A DNA stretch of 64,000 nt from Mycobacterium lepraemurium (GTDB lineage Bacteria; Actinomycetota; Actinomycetes; Mycobacteriales; Mycobacteriaceae), in assembly GCA_002291465.1 (NCBI GenBank), contig CP021238.1, positions 3,782,001 to 3,846,000 of the forward strand. The letters run 5' to 3'. A program made the translations under genes and the position numbers. Of the stretch, positions 8,964 to 17,754 are shown one piece after another. The notes beneath the pieces were generated by a model. The model was not told where the DNA came from. It worked only from the letters and a program-made list of their open reading frames with translations, and searched no databases. Position 1 is the first letter of the stretch, and every line of letters begins with the position of its first letter.

Positions 8964-9022
8964 GCGTCACGCTGGCGTGACACTCGGCGGCGCGCGTCAC
9001 GCTGGCGTGACACTCGGCGGCG
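8964..9022 (+). repeat. dispersed intergenic palindrome, copies B1 and B2 (30-bp period)
   Basis: Two direct copies begin at 8964 and 8994 and are identical over 29 bases. Each contains gtcacgc-tg-gcgtgac (7-bp perfect stem) followed by actcggcggc. They lie between menB and the SDR pseudogene. The reverse complement aligns with copies at 5967-5991 and 52088-52147 over the flank GCCGA and the tail ACGC, with the stem bases changed in compensating pairs. Confidence 0.75.
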
Positions 9023-9060
9023 TACGGGCCTCACGGAGGCGCCGCCTAGACTCGCGTCCC

Positions 9061-9955
9061 GTGAGCAAGAGCCCGCTTCGCCGGTTCGCCGACCAGTTGG
9101 TGCCGGCCACCATGCGACCGCCCATGGCCCCGCAGGTGCCGGTCAACCGCCCGCTGATCAAGCCGGTCGAGCTGGCCGGCAAGCGCGTCCTGCTCACCGG
9201 CACCTCGTCGGGGATCGGCGAGGCGGCGGCCGAACAGTTCGCACGCGAGGGCGCCCGGGTGGTCGTCGTCGCCCGCCGCAAGGACCTGCTGGACGCGCTG
9301 GCCGAGCACATCACCCGGGCTGGCGGCGAGGCCATCGCGATGCCCTGCGACATCTCCGACCTGGACGCTGCCGACGCGCTGGTGGCCGACGTGCATCAGC
9401 GGCTCGGCGGCGCCGACATCCTGATCAACAACGCCGGCCGGTCCATCCGCCGCCCGCTGGCCGAGTCGCTGGAACGCTAGCACGACGTCGAGCGGACCAT
9501 GGTGCTCAACTACTACGCGCCGTTGCGGCTGATCCGCGGCATCGCCCCGGGCATGATCGAGCGCGGCGACGGCCACATCATCAACGTCTCGACGTGGGGG
9601 TGCTCTCGGAGACCTCGCCGCTGTTCGCGGTCTACAACGCCTCCAAAGCCGCGCTGTCCACCGTCAGCCGGGTCGTCGAAACCGAGCGGGGCGACATGGG
9701 GGTGCACTCCAGCACGCTGTACTACCCGCTGGTGGCCACCCGATGATCGCGCCGACCAAGGCCTACCACGGCATGCCGGCGCTGACACCGGAGGAGGCGG
9801 GCCGGTGGATGATCACCGCCGCGCGCACCCGGCCGGTGCGCATCGCCCCGCGGATGGCGATCGCCGCCAAGGCGCTGGACACCTTCGGCCCGCGCTGGGT
9901 CAACGCCGTCATGCAGCGCCAGACCGTCCAGCCCAACCGCGAAGCCGGGGCCTGA
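9061..9955 (+). pseudogene. short-chain dehydrogenase (Rv0547c homologue), nonsense plus frameshifts
   Basis: Remains of a roughly 298-residue SDR. GTG 9061 starts VSKSPLRRFADQL. The Rossmann motif LLTGTSSGIGEAAA and the NNAG motif are present. The Trp codon expected in ER-W-HDVERT is TAG at 9478-9480. One G is missing from a G run near 9600 (STWG then VLSETSPLFAVYNASKAAL in a new frame, which carries the catalytic YxxxK). One C is missing near 9741 (PLVAT then MIAPTKAYHG). The end is the TGA at 9953-9955. Three independent lesions. Confidence 0.9.
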
Positions 9956-9982
9956 TTCGGCGCGTGTGATAGACACGAGGCT

Positions 9983-10390
9983 ATGGAGATCCTGGCCAGC
10001 CGGATGCTGCTCCGGCCGGCGAACTATCAGCAGTCGTTGACGTTCTACCGCGACCGGATCGGCCTGGCGATAGCCCGCGAATACAGCGGCGGCACAATCT
10101 TTTTCGCGGGGCAGTCGCTGCTGGAACTGGCCGGTTACAGCGCCCCGGACCACTCCGGCGGCCCGTTTCCCGGCGCGCTGTGGCTGCAGGTACGCGACCT
10201 CGAGGCCACCCAGGCGGAGCTGCGCGGGCGCGGGGTGGCCATCGCCCGCGAGGCCCGCCAGGAGCCGTGGGGCCTGCACGAGATGCACGTCGTCGACCCG
10301 GACGGCATCACGCTCATTTTCATCCAGATCCCCGCAAATCACCCGCTGCGCCGCGACACCCGAGGTGAACGCCAAGCGAAGCCCGGTTAA
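9983..10390 (+). CDS. glyoxalase/bleomycin-resistance fold protein (Rv0546c homologue)
   Basis: A 135-residue vicinal-oxygen-chelate protein made of two beta-alpha-beta-beta-beta units. Visible parts are MLLRPANYQQSLTFYRD at the N-terminus, FFAGQSLLELAGY, ALWLQVRDLEATQAELR and the C-terminal HEMHVVDPDGITLIFIQIP, with a metal-type His and Glu. These proteins act as glyoxalases, dioxygenases or binding proteins, and the exact reaction cannot be read from the sequence. Intact, with a leaderless-looking gap to pitA. Confidence 0.85.
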   Translation: MEILASRMLLRPANYQQSLTFYRDRIGLAIAREYSGGTIFFAGQSLLELAGYSAPDHSGGPFPGALWLQVRDLEATQAELRGRGVAIAREARQEPWGLHEMHVVDPDGITLIFIQIPANHPLRRDTRGERQAKPG

Positions 10391-10488
10391 CTGAGAGGTA
10401 ACATCTGGCGACGACTCTTAAGGTACACCCCGTTTCGGGTCATGCCGCATTCGACAATGGGTTGCCCCTACCACCAGAATCAGGCGCT

Positions 10489-11730
10489 GTGAACATCCAA
10501 TTGTTCCTCTTGATCATTGTCGTAATCACGGCATTGGCTTTCGATTTCACCAACGGCTTCCATGACACGGGCAACGCGATGGCCACCTCGATCGCCAGCG
10601 GTGCGCTCAAGCCCAAGACCGCGGTCGCGCTCTCGGCGGTGCTGAATCTGGTGGGCGCCTTCATGTCCACCGCCGTCGCCGCCACCATCGCCAAGGGCCT
10701 GATCGACTCCAACATCGTCACGCTGGAGCTGGTGTTCGCCGGCCTGGTCGGCGGCGTGGTCTGGAACCTGCTGACCTGGCTGCTGGGTATCCCGTCAAGT
10801 TCGTCGCACGCACTGATCGGCGGCATCGTCGGCGCCACCATCGCCGCCGTCGGCGCGCACGGGGTGATCTGGAAAGGCGTGATTTCCAAGGCCATCATCC
10901 CGGCCATCGTCTCGGCGATCCTGGCCATCCTGGTCGGCGCGGTCGCCACCTGGCTGGTCTACCGGATCACCCGCGGCGTCCCGAAGAAGCGCACCGAGAC
11001 CGGTTTCCGGCGCGGCCAGATCGGCTCGGCGTCGCTGGTCTCGCTGGCGCACGGCACCAACGACGCGCAGAAGACGATGGGCATCATCTTCCTGGCGCTG
11101 ATCTCCTACGGCTCGGTCAGCAAGACCGCGGCCATGCCGCCGCTGTGGGTGATCGTCAACTGCGCGCTGGCCATGGCGACCGGCACCTACCTGGGCGGCT
11201 GGCGGATCATCCGCACCCTGGGCAAGGGCCTGGTGGAGATCCAGTCGCCGCAGGGCATGGCGGCCGAGTCGTCGTCGGCCGCGGTGATCCTGCTGTCCGC
11301 CCACTTCGGCTATGCGCTGTCCACCACCCAGGTCTGCACGGGTTCGGTGCTGGGCAGCGGGCTGGGCAAGCCCGGCGGCGAGGTCCGCTGGGGCGTGGCC
11401 GGCCGGATGGGAGTGGCCTGGCTGGTCACCCTGCCGCTGGCCGGGCTGGTCGGCGCCGTCACCTACTGGATCGTGCACCTGATCGGCGGCTACCCGGGCG
11501 CGATCATCGGCTTCGCGTTGCTGGTCGCGGTGTCGGCCACCATCTACCTGCGCTCGCGCAAGGTGAAGGTGGACCACCACAACGTCAACACCGAATGGAA
11601 GGGCGACCTGACCACCGGGCTGGAAGGCGCCGACGACCACTCCCCGCCCCCGGACGCCGGGCCCCCGTTCGGCGGGCCGGGCGACCGGTACCAGTCCGAC
11701 GACGCGACGCTCAAGGCGAGCGCGTCATGA
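10489..11730 (+). CDS. pitA: pitA, low-affinity phosphate transporter
   Basis: Inorganic phosphate permease of the PiT family with 413 residues and about ten membrane segments. Both signature repeats are present: FDFTNGFHDTGNAMA near the N-terminus and SLAHGTNDAQKTMG in the second half. I chose GTG 10489 (VNIQLFLLIIVV) because the family begins there; a TTG at 10462 would add nine unconserved residues. The stop overlaps the next ATG (ATGA), so the two genes are coupled. Intact. Confidence 0.93.
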   Translation: MNIQLFLLIIVVITALAFDFTNGFHDTGNAMATSIASGALKPKTAVALSAVLNLVGAFMSTAVAATIAKGLIDSNIVTLELVFAGLVGGVVWNLLTWLLGIPSSSSHALIGGIVGATIAAVGAHGVIWKGVISKAIIPAIVSAILAILVGAVATWLVYRITRGVPKKRTETGFRRGQIGSASLVSLAHGTNDAQKTMGIIFLALISYGSVSKTAAMPPLWVIVNCALAMATGTYLGGWRIIRTLGKGLVEIQSPQGMAAESSSAAVILLSAHFGYALSTTQVCTGSVLGSGLGKPGGEVRWGVAGRMGVAWLVTLPLAGLVGAVTYWIVHLIGGYPGAIIGFALLVAVSATIYLRSRKVKVDHHNVNTEWKGDLTTGLEGADDHSPPPDAGPPFGGPGDRYQSDDATLKASAS

Positions 11731-12035
11731 GCCACATCGGCGACTGGTTCAACTACCAGGCCAGCCTGAAGATCCTGCTGTTCGCCATGCTGGCCGGCGC
11801 GGCGCTGCCGGGGCTGTTCGCCCTGGGCATCCGGCTGCAGTCGGCCGGGGCCGGTGACATCACCCTGGACGGCGCCGACGGCGGGCCCGCGCGGCGCAAC
11901 CCGCTGCTGACCGGGCTGGCGTGGGCTATCTACGCGCTGGTCATCGCGGTGATCACGCTGGCTTTGCTCTACATCGCCCGGGACTTCATCGCCCACCACA
12001 CCGGCTACCCGTTCCCCGGAGCCAAAGCCAAGTAG
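11727..12035 (+). CDS. small membrane protein (Rv0544c homologue)
   Basis: A 102-residue protein with two predicted membrane helices, about residues 14-38 (LKILLFAMLAGAALPGLFAL) and 63-86 (LTGLAWAIYALVIAVITLALL), joined by a polar loop. The ATG overlaps the pitA stop, so a role beside phosphate transport is plausible. No recognised domain. Confidence 0.8.
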   Translation: MSHIGDWFNYQASLKILLFAMLAGAALPGLFALGIRLQSAGAGDITLDGADGGPARRNPLLTGLAWAIYALVIAVITLALLYIARDFIAHHTGYPFPGAKAK

Positions 12036-12092
12036 CATCGATAGGTGCCCACCGAGTTGCTAAGCCACACACCGGGGGGGTGTTGTCAGAGC

Positions 12093-12395
12093 GTGAACGG
12101 ATTTCTCAGTTCGATCGTCTCCTGGCTCCGCGCGGGATATCCAGAGGGCGTGCCGCCGACCGACACCTTCCCGGTGCTCGCGTTGCTGGCGCGCCGGCTG
12201 TCCGGCGACGAGGTCAAAGACGTTGCCAGCGAGCTGATCCGGCGCGGAGAGTTCGACGACGTCGACATCGGCGCGCTGATCATCCAGATCACCGACGAGC
12301 TGCCCACCCCCGACGACGTCGAGCGGGTCCGGGTGCGGTTGGCTGCTCAGGGCTGGCCGTTCGACGCCGCCGACCAGGCCGGGGACCCGGCATAG
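12093..12395 (+). CDS. DUF3349-type small protein (Rv0543c homologue)
   Basis: A 100-residue soluble helical protein beginning VNGFLSSIVSWLRAGYPEG with the conserved segments GVPPTDTFPVLALLARRL and ITDELPTPDDVERVRVRL. GTG 12093 gives the length of its M. tuberculosis counterpart; upstream in-frame codons are not family-like. Function unknown. It directly precedes menE. Confidence 0.82.
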   Translation: MNGFLSSIVSWLRAGYPEGVPPTDTFPVLALLARRLSGDEVKDVASELIRRGEFDDVDIGALIIQITDELPTPDDVERVRVRLAAQGWPFDAADQAGDPA

Positions 12396-12463
12396 CCGCA
12401 CTGCGCGCCCTGCACGTCCCGCCCGGCGCGGCGGTCTCGACGCTGCTGCCGGCCCTGCGGCGG

Positions 12464-13555
12464 GTGCTAGACGGGCGCGATCCCGCCCTGGTGGTGCTCG
12501 GCCCGCCCGGCGACCGCGAGTCTGCGACGCTGCGGGCAGGGCTGCGGGTCGGCGAACCCGTCGACGACGACGTGGCCCTGGTGGCGGCGACGTCGGGCAC
12601 CACCGGTGCTCCCAAGGGTGCGATGCTGACCGCCGCCGCGCTGAGGGCGAGCGCGACGGCCACGCACGAGCGTCTGGGCGGACCGGGCAGCTGGCTGCTG
12701 GCCCTGCCGGCACACCACATCGCCGGGGTGCAGGTGCTGGTTCGCAGCCTGCTGGCCGGTTCGACACCCGTCGAACTCGACGTCTCCCGAGGCTTCGATG
12801 TCACCCAATTACCCGCTGCGACAAGGGCATTGGGCACCGGCCGCCGGTACGCGTCGCTGGTGGCCGTGCAGCTGGCCAAGGCGCTGGGTGACCCGGCGGC
12901 CACGGCCGCGCTGGCCGAACTGGACGCCGTGCTGCTGGGCGGCGGGCCCGCGCCGCAGCCGGTGCTGCAGGCGGCCGCCGCCGCGGGCATCACCGTGGTG
13001 CGCAGCTACGGGATGAGCGAGACCGCCGGCGGGTGCGTGTACGACGGTGTCCCGCTGGACGGGGTGCGGGTGCGGGTGAGCGACGGGCGCATCGCGCTCG
13101 GCGGCGCGACGTTGGCCAACGGCTACCGCAATCCGGTCGATCCCGGTCCGTTAGCCGAGCCGGGCTGGTTCCTCACCGACGATCTGGGCGCCGTCGACGA
13201 CGACGGCGTGCTCACCGTGTTCGGCCGCGTCGACGACGCGATCAGCACCGGCGGACTGACCGTGCTGCCGCAACCCGTCGAGTCGGCGCTGTGCACGCAT
13301 CCCGCGGTGGCCGACTGCGCGGTGTTCGGGCTGCCCGACGACCGGCTGGGGCAGCGGGTGGTCGCCGCGATCGTGCTGCGCGACGGCCGCGCGGCGCCCA
13401 GCCCGGACGCGCTGCGCGCCCACCTGAGCCGCACCCTGGACGCCACCGCCGCGCCGCGCGAGGTGCACGTCGTCGCCGCGCTGCCGCGCCGGGGCATAGG
13501 CAAGGTGGACCGGGCGGCGTTGGCACGCCGATTCGCCGGGGGCGGCGAACAATAG
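12464..13555 (+). CDS. menE: menE, o-succinylbenzoate-CoA ligase
   Basis: Adenylate-forming enzyme that makes o-succinylbenzoyl-CoA, the MenB substrate. It has 363 residues from GTG 12464 (VLDGRDPALVVLG), shorter than E. coli MenE at the N-terminus as in other mycobacteria. Motifs are the P-loop ATSGTTGAPKGAM, RSYGMSETAGG, WFLTDDLGAVD and the C-terminal RGIGKVDRAAL with the catalytic Lys. The frame is open back to the Rv0543c stop, so an upstream non-ATG start cannot be excluded. Intact. Confidence 0.9.
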   Translation: MLDGRDPALVVLGPPGDRESATLRAGLRVGEPVDDDVALVAATSGTTGAPKGAMLTAAALRASATATHERLGGPGSWLLALPAHHIAGVQVLVRSLLAGSTPVELDVSRGFDVTQLPAATRALGTGRRYASLVAVQLAKALGDPAATAALAELDAVLLGGGPAPQPVLQAAAAAGITVVRSYGMSETAGGCVYDGVPLDGVRVRVSDGRIALGGATLANGYRNPVDPGPLAEPGWFLTDDLGAVDDDGVLTVFGRVDDAISTGGLTVLPQPVESALCTHPAVADCAVFGLPDDRLGQRVVAAIVLRDGRAAPSPDALRAHLSRTLDATAAPREVHVVAALPRRGIGKVDRAALARRFAGGGEQ

Positions 13556-13566
13556 GCTGTTGCTCC

Positions 13567-14937
13567 GTGAGAATCGCTCGGCGGGACGCGGTGGCGGCCG
13601 CGATCGGGGCGGCGCTGGTGGCGGCGTTCCTGCTGCCGCGGCTGAACCTCGGGGTGCGGCCGCGGCTGGACGTCGGCCCGGAGCGATTCGCCACCCACGC
13701 CGGGGCCGCGCCGATCTTCGGTGAGTGGCTGATCCACGCCGGCTGGGAACCGGCCCGGCCGTCGCCCTCGCGGTCGCCATTGTGGCCTGGGGACCCGTTC
13801 TGGCGCAACGGCTTTCGTGGCGGGCGTTGACGCTGGGCAGCTGGGCCGTCGCGGCCGGCTGGGCATTCGCGCTGGCGATGATCGACGGCTGGCAGCGCGG
13901 CTTCGCCGGCCGGCTGACCACCCGGGACGAATACCTGTGGGAGGTGCCGCGCGTCACCGACATCGCGGCGGCGGTGCGCACGTTTTCCAGCCGGATCGTC
14001 GACTACCAGCCGCACTCGTGGACTACGCACGTGTCCGGGCATCCGCCGGGCGCGCTGCTGACCTTCGTCTGGCTGGACCGGCTGGGTCTGCACGGCGGCG
14101 GCTGGGCCGGGTTGCTGTGCCTGCTGGCGAGGTCCAGCGCGGCCGCCGCGATACTGATCGGGGTGCGGGCGCTGGCCGACGAGCCGACCGCGCGGCGGGC
14201 CGCCCCGTTCGTCGCGCTGGCGCCCACCGCAATCTGGGTGGCGGTCTCGGCCGACGGGTACTTCGCCGGGGTGGCGGCGTGGGGCATCGCGCTGCTGACC
14301 GTGGCGGTGCACCGTCCGGTACGGTTCCCAGCGCTGACCGCCGCCGGCGCCGGGCTGCTGCTGGGCTGGGGAATGTTCTGCAACTACGGCCTGATGCTGA
14401 TGGGACTGCCGGCGGCGGCGGTGCTGGCAGCGGCCCCCCGGCCGCCCTGCGACGGCTGGACGCAGTGGCGCGGTGCTGCGGGCGCTGGGCCCCGCGGCGC
14501 TGGCCGCGATCGCGGTGACGGTCGCCTTCGCCGTCGCCGGGTTCTACTGGTTCGACGGCTATACCCTTGTCCAGCAACCCTATTGGCAGGGCATCGCCAA
14601 AGACCGGCCGTTCCAGTACTGGAGCTGGGCCAACCTGGCCTGCGTGGTGTGCGCGATCGGTTTGGGCGGCGTCGCGGGGGTCGGCCGGGTGTTCGACCGG
14701 GCCGCGATCCGCCGCCGCAGCGGTTTCCCGCTGCTGCTACTGGCGGTGCTGGCCGCCGTCGCCTGCGCGGACCTGAGCATGCTCAGCAAGGCCGAGGTGG
14801 GACGCATCTGGCTGCCGTTCACCATCTGGCTCACCGCGGCCGCCGCGCTACTGCCGGTGCGGGCGCATCGAATCTGGTTGACGCTCAATGCTATCGGCGC
14901 CCTGGCGGTCAACACGATCATCCTCACGCACTGGTAG
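13567..14937 (+). pseudogene. integral membrane protein (Rv0541c homologue), frameshifted
   Basis: A polytopic membrane protein of about 450 residues, starting at GTG 13567 (VRIARRDAVAAAIG). The frame changes near 13745 (LIHAGW to TGPAVALAVAIVAW), near 14435 in a C run (AVLAAA to PAALRRLDAVAR), and near 14472 (to LRALGPAALAAIA). The last frame runs to the stop at 14937. Each change equals one lost base. Hydrophobic segments are still clear, so decay is recent. It may be a GT-C-like glycosyltransferase, but that is uncertain. Confidence 0.85.
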
Positions 14938-14945
14938 CGCCGTGC

Positions 14946-15490
14946 TTACAGGCCGGCTGCCCGGGTGGCCCGGGCGAACCGGCTGGCGGGCGGGCAGGCG
15001 TCGCGCACCACCGCGACATCGCCGACGACGTCGACGTCGGCCAGCGTCTGCACTGTTGCGACCTCTATTCCGTTGTCGCGCAACGCCTTCAGGGCCAGAT
15101 CGCCGGTGTCGGCGGCCGACATCGGCACGGCGCGCAAGCAGTCGGCCAGCGCCGGCGCGGCCACGCCGAGCACACACCAGCCGCCGTCGCGGGCCAGGCC
15201 CAGCACGGCCGGCACGTCGAGCAGCCGGCGCGCACAGCCGGCCAACAGCTCGGCGGTCACCTGCGGGGTGTCCATCCCGATCTGCAGCACCGGCAACCTG
15301 TCCGCCGCGTCGACGTGCGCGTTGGCCAGCCGGGCACTGAAGTCGTTGCCGCGCTGGGCGATCACCGTGAACGACGCCAGCCGTGCACTGATCTCCGCGC
15401 CGCGCGCGGCACCGTCCAGGTCGCCGGTGAGCGCCACCACCCGGGCCGCCACCGGCGCGGCGGCCACGGCGTCCAGCGTGTCCAGCAGGG
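14946..15490 (-). pseudogene. DUF2064 glycosyltransferase-like protein (Rv0540 homologue), 5' end deleted
   Basis: C-terminal about 180 residues of a TIGR04282/DUF2064 protein: AAPVAARVVALTGDLDGA, VIAQRGNDF, VLQIGMDTPQVTAELL and GWCVLGVA up to TAA at 14946. The N-terminal substrate-binding part (the usual KTRL-type region) is missing because a deletion joins this gene to the upstream GT2 gene at about 15490, in a different frame. The open frame from 15467 could still be translated but lacks the start of the fold. Confidence 0.8.
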
Positions 15491-15825
15491 CGGCGGCGGC
15501 CGGTGACCAGGTCGGCGCCCGCCTCCAGCGCGGCGACCAGCCGGGGCAGGTCGGCGCCGTCCATCGAGCCGTCGGCGTCGAGGACGGCCACGATGGGTGT
15601 CATCGCCGCCAGCACGCCCGCGTGCACGGCCGCCCCGTATCCGGCCCGGGTCTCGGTGACCACTTGGGCGCCGTACCGCCGCGCGACGCCGGCGGTGTCG
15701 TCGGTGCTGTTGTCGACCACCAATGCCCGGTAGCCGGGCGGGATGGTGGCCAGCACCCCCGGCAGCGACTCCTCTTCGTTGAGGTAGGGCAGGACCACCG
15801 TGACCCGACCGTCGGCGCCGGGCAC
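15487..15825 (-). pseudogene. GT2 glycosyltransferase (Rv0539, dolichyl-phosphate-sugar synthase-like), 3' half deleted
   Basis: N-terminal 113 residues of a family-2 glycosyltransferase from GTG 15825: VTVVLPYLNEEESLPGVL, the nucleotide-binding VVDNSTDDT and the metal-binding VLDADGSMDG are intact. After TGRRRP the family sequence stops, and the DNA becomes the middle of the DUF2064 gene. Roughly 0.4 kb was lost, judging from remembered full lengths of the two proteins. The catalytic half and any membrane anchor are gone, so no activity is expected. The start sits 4 bases after the Rv0538-type stop. Confidence 0.82.
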
Positions 15826-15828
15826 GGG

Positions 15829-17445
15829 TCAGAACCCGCGGTGGGTGTGGGGCTCCTGTGGGAACAGCGGCTGCGAATGCGGGGGCGGCACGGTCTGCTG
15901 GGTATGCGTCGGCAGCGGCGCCTCGGTGGTCGCCCGGGTACTCGGCGGCTGGTACGTCGTGCTGGGTGGTTCGTGCGTGGTGGTGGGCGGCTGGTAGGTG
16001 GTCGTTGGGGGCTGGTACGCCGTCGTCGGCGGCTGGTAGGTGGTCGTCGGGGGCTCGTACGTGGTGGTCGGCGGCGTGTAGGGCGTCGTCGGGTTGTAGG
16101 GCGGGGTGTACGGCGGGTTCCATCCCGGGATCGGAACGGGAATCGGAATGGGAACGGGCACAAGGGGATTCGGGTTGGGCACCCAACCGGGGTTGGGATT
16201 GGGGACGACGCCGGGGTTGCTCGGCGCCTCGGGCGCGGGGTTGGCCGGCACGGGAACCGCCGGCTGCGGGGCCGGGGCGTTGCTCGGGGCCTGGACGATG
16301 CCGCCCTGGAACCCGGCATTGGGCGCGTCGGCCGGGGGCGGCGGCAGCGGCGCCTGTTGCTGGCTGGGCAGGATCGGCATGAACTTGCCCGGGGTGCCGT
16401 TCTGCACCCCCACCACCGGCTGCCGGCTGGCGGTGGGCTCGACGGCGACGGCGATCGCGGTGGCCAGCGACGCCAACCCGATGACGGCGAAGGCGATGAC
16501 GGCGTTGCCGATCACCAATGACCGCCGCGACAGCTTGGGCGGGGCGGCCTCTTCGGCGTCGTCATAGTCGGCGTCGTAGTCGTCGAATTCCGGGTCGTAA
16601 TCGTCCATTTCGCCCGGATAGATGCCGGCGTCGTCGGCCATGGAGTAGGCCAGCTGCTGGTCCTGCGGTTCGGCGAGCTCCGGTGCCGGCACCACCGTCG
16701 TCTCGTCGCCGGTCAGCCCCGCGGCCGGCGCCATGGCCGTCGCGCCCCCGGTCAGCCCGACCGCGGGCGCCATCGCGGTCGCGTCCCCGGCAGCAAGGGC
16801 GGGCGCGGGGGCGATCGCCGCACCCCGGGCGAGCGCGAAGGTGGGATCGTCGGCGACCTGCACCCGCATGGTCGACGCGTCGCGCAGCTGTTCGGCGACC
16901 CGGTCCAGGTCGGGCGAGGCGCCCGCCAGATACACCTCGCCGGGCGCGTCCGGGTAGGCGCTCAGGTTCGCCATCATCGTCTGCAGCGCGGCGGTCACAT
17001 CGCCGCCCACGGCGCCGCCCAGCGGCTGGCGGGCCAGCAGAGTCGGCGGCGCGTCCGGGTCGCCGACCGCCGGGCTCACCATCGACAGGGTGCCCGTCGC
17101 GTCGTCCATCACCAGCGCGGCGCCGGGCTGGCCGGCCGCACGCATCAGCGCGGCCACCGCCTGCGACTCCGAGAGCACCGCGACGTTGTGCACCCCGGAA
17201 TCCTCCAGCGCCCTGCGCAATTGGTCGGCCCGCGGGTGATCGGTCCAGCACAGCCGGGTGCCGACCAGCCGGTGGTTCTCGCCGGCCAGCAGCCGATTGG
17301 TGCCGACCACCGTCTCGGTGAGGGTCTCGATCGGGTTGTCGGCCAGGTCGACGACGGACTGGTCGATCACGTCGGTCCCCCACGAGCCGACCAGCGCCAA
17401 GCGGGCGACGGTGCCGGTGACCGCAACCCCCAAAACCACGTCCAT
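15829..17445 (-). CDS. DUF7159-type membrane protein with Pro/Thr-rich repeats (Rv0538 homologue)
   Basis: A 538-residue protein. The N-terminal about 230 residues form an actin/Hsp70-like fold (MDVVLGVAVTGTVARLALV). An acidic linker follows (YDPEFDDYDADYDDAEE, about residues 285-305), then one membrane helix (SLVIGNAVIAFAVIGLASL, about 315-340) and a proline-rich outer tail. The tail has seven or so imperfect TTYQPPT heptads before PPSTRATTEAP. This is a one-pass layout with a cytosolic sensor-like domain and a cell-wall-spanning tail. Intact; function unknown. Confidence 0.82.
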   Translation of the reverse strand: MDVVLGVAVTGTVARLALVGSWGTDVIDQSVVDLADNPIETLTETVVGTNRLLAGENHRLVGTRLCWTDHPRADQLRRALEDSGVHNVAVLSESQAVAALMRAAGQPGAALVMDDATGTLSMVSPAVGDPDAPPTLLARQPLGGAVGGDVTAALQTMMANLSAYPDAPGEVYLAGASPDLDRVAEQLRDASTMRVQVADDPTFALARGAAIAPAPALAAGDATAMAPAVGLTGGATAMAPAAGLTGDETTVVPAPELAEPQDQQLAYSMADDAGIYPGEMDDYDPEFDDYDADYDDAEEAAPPKLSRRSLVIGNAVIAFAVIGLASLATAIAVAVEPTASRQPVVGVQNGTPGKFMPILPSQQQAPLPPPPADAPNAGFQGGIVQAPSNAPAPQPAVPVPANPAPEAPSNPGVVPNPNPGWVPNPNPLVPVPIPIPVPIPGWNPPYTPPYNPTTPYTPPTTTYEPPTTTYQPPTTAYQPPTTTYQPPTTTHEPPSTTYQPPSTRATTEAPLPTHTQQTVPPPHSQPLFPQEPHTHRGF

Positions 17446-17754
17446 CCCGGTTCTCCTTCATCCCGGCGACCCCGCAACCAGCATGTCCCGGCAGCACCAC
17501 ACTTGCGATACCGTTGGCAGTATCAGTCATTCGGGCGACAAGCTTCGCCTACTAGCGCAGCGTAACCAGCTTTTCGAAGGACCGGACGGTAGCCGCGGAA
17601 TCACCTCCGCTGCGCTGCCGGTCGCCCGCCACTGCCAGGGCACCCGAACGGAGAATATGTGCGCAAGCGAGCAGTGCACGGGGTTCGGCCGGGTACTTTC
17701 GGACCGAACACCCGAAACCGCGCCGACAGCATTCGTCCTTGAATGCCGGGGGGC
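17446..17754. promoter_or_regulatory. 309-bp divergent region, Rv0538-like/Rv0537c-like
   Basis: It holds the promoters of two divergent membrane-protein genes. An ACTTGCGATACCGTTGGCAGTATCAG stretch around 17500-17530 has a weak -10-like tatcag. A GGGGGG tract sits just ahead of ATG 17755. I see no clear palindrome or further gene. Confidence 0.35.

Noticed and set aside
8964..9022. Two 30-bp repeats as a minimal CRISPR array
   Set aside because: The copies abut with no spacer between them and there are no cas genes; they fit a palindromic element family.
15860..16130. Short tandem repeats that resemble a CRISPR or VNTR array
   Set aside because: They encode the TTYQPPT heptads of the Rv0538-like tail, are imperfect and in frame, and have no spacers.
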